A model generated the notes under the pieces. It made no database searches and was not told where the DNA came from. It saw only the letters and a list, made by a program, of their open reading frames with translations. The position numbers were made by a program, and so were the translations under genes. This document shows, in pieces, positions 6,026 to 6,149 of a stretch of 6,149 nt of DNA; the first letter of the stretch is position 1, and each line of letters begins with the position of its first letter. Source of the stretch: a bacterium (GTDB lineage Bacteria; Actinomycetota; Acidimicrobiia; Acidimicrobiales; Ilumatobacteraceae). The stretch covers positions 1 to 6,149 of the forward strand of contig JAPOIQ010000077.1 of NCBI GenBank assembly GCA_029978815.1. Direction: 5' to 3'.

Positions 6026-6034
6026 AGTGTGTCA
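6026..6034 (-). promoter_or_regulatory. Weak extended -10 candidate of the SDR gene
   Basis: On the minus strand TGACACACT (6034-6026) can be read as TGN plus a poor -10 hexamer, CACACT. It ends 6 bases before the ATG, the same distance as for the other three complete protein genes here. Taken alone it would not be called. Confidence 0.25.
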
Positions 6035-6046
6035 GATGTGATCGTG

Positions 6047-6060
6047 CCGGCGTGAGCCGG
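6047..6060 (+). other. Small hairpin with a GTGA loop
   Basis: CCGGC (6047-6051) pairs with GCCGG (6056-6060) around GTGA, which in RNA from the plus strand is a GNRA-type tetraloop. It lies upstream of the SDR gene and overlaps a possible GTG start at 6052. Five base pairs is short, so chance is quite possible. Confidence 0.3.
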
Positions 6061-6149
6061 AAGGCGGCGCAAGAGGCGAGGCTCGACGAGTTGTTTGATG
6101 CGTATGCGCAGGGCTCATGCCGTTATGGAAGAATGAACTCATGTCGCAG
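6052..6149 (+). CDS. Possible 5' end of a forward gene, cut by the window end
   Basis: A frame opening with GTG at 6052 stays open to the last base (32 codons, containing RLDELFDAYAQ). It also has an ATG at 6133. A second frame is open from 6099 and has ATG at 6117 and at 6141. ATG 6141 has GGAAG 9 bases upstream and an AAGAAT hexamer ending 6 bases before it. I cannot choose between the frames from so few bases, and I recognise no protein. Some forward gene beginning here is likely because the SDR gene points the other way. Confidence 0.25.
   Translation, partial: MSRKAAQEARLDELFDAYAQGSCRYGRMNSCR

Noticed and set aside
1..6149. Searched for CRISPR arrays, insertion sequences, phage or toxin-antitoxin genes
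   Set aside because: No direct repeat array, transposase, integrase or small paired genes were seen.

Overview
This 6149-base window holds ordinary housekeeping and catabolic genes, most likely from an actinobacterium of moderate GC content. The lineage is inferred, not shown. The evidence is the form of the two tRNAs, start codons without Shine-Dalgarno sequences that sit a fixed distance from a -10-like hexamer (leaderless style), and the typical actinobacterial flavour of the acyl-CoA dehydrogenase, amidase and SDR. A bacterial-type glutaminyl-tRNA synthetase (GlnRS) is notable because most cultured Actinobacteria lack one. An Acidimicrobiia-like lineage would fit, but I cannot prove it from this window.

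Layout from left to right. Positions 1-453 (+) are the 3' part of a DUF218 (SanA/YdcF/ElyC-like) protein. A small hairpin follows that overlaps a good promoter. Next come tRNA-Gln(CUG) at 501-575, a perfect 12-bp hairpin, tRNA-Glu(CUC) at 665-740 with its own extended -10 candidate, and a classic intrinsic terminator at 765-799. An amidase-signature enzyme follows at 856-2289 (+). It converges on glnS at 2329-4005 (-). glnS is divergent from an acyl-CoA dehydrogenase at 4081-5226 (+), with only about 70 bp between their starts. The dehydrogenase converges on an SDR oxidoreductase at 5276-6019 (-), with a strong hairpin between them. The last 130 bases hold the SDR promoter region and perhaps the start of another forward gene. 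No stretch longer than 300 bases is without a gene.

The only clear functional link is tRNA-Gln with GlnRS, which charges it. The amidase is a general amidase-signature enzyme and probably not GatA. I see no undescribed multi-gene system. The points most worth a second look are a 14-bp perfect inverted repeat inside the amidase gene, the common start-site geometry that suggests leaderless transcripts, a tRNA-Gln with A73 beside a GlnRS gene, and the acyl-CoA dehydrogenase with its catalytic glutamate in the long-chain/isovaleryl position.
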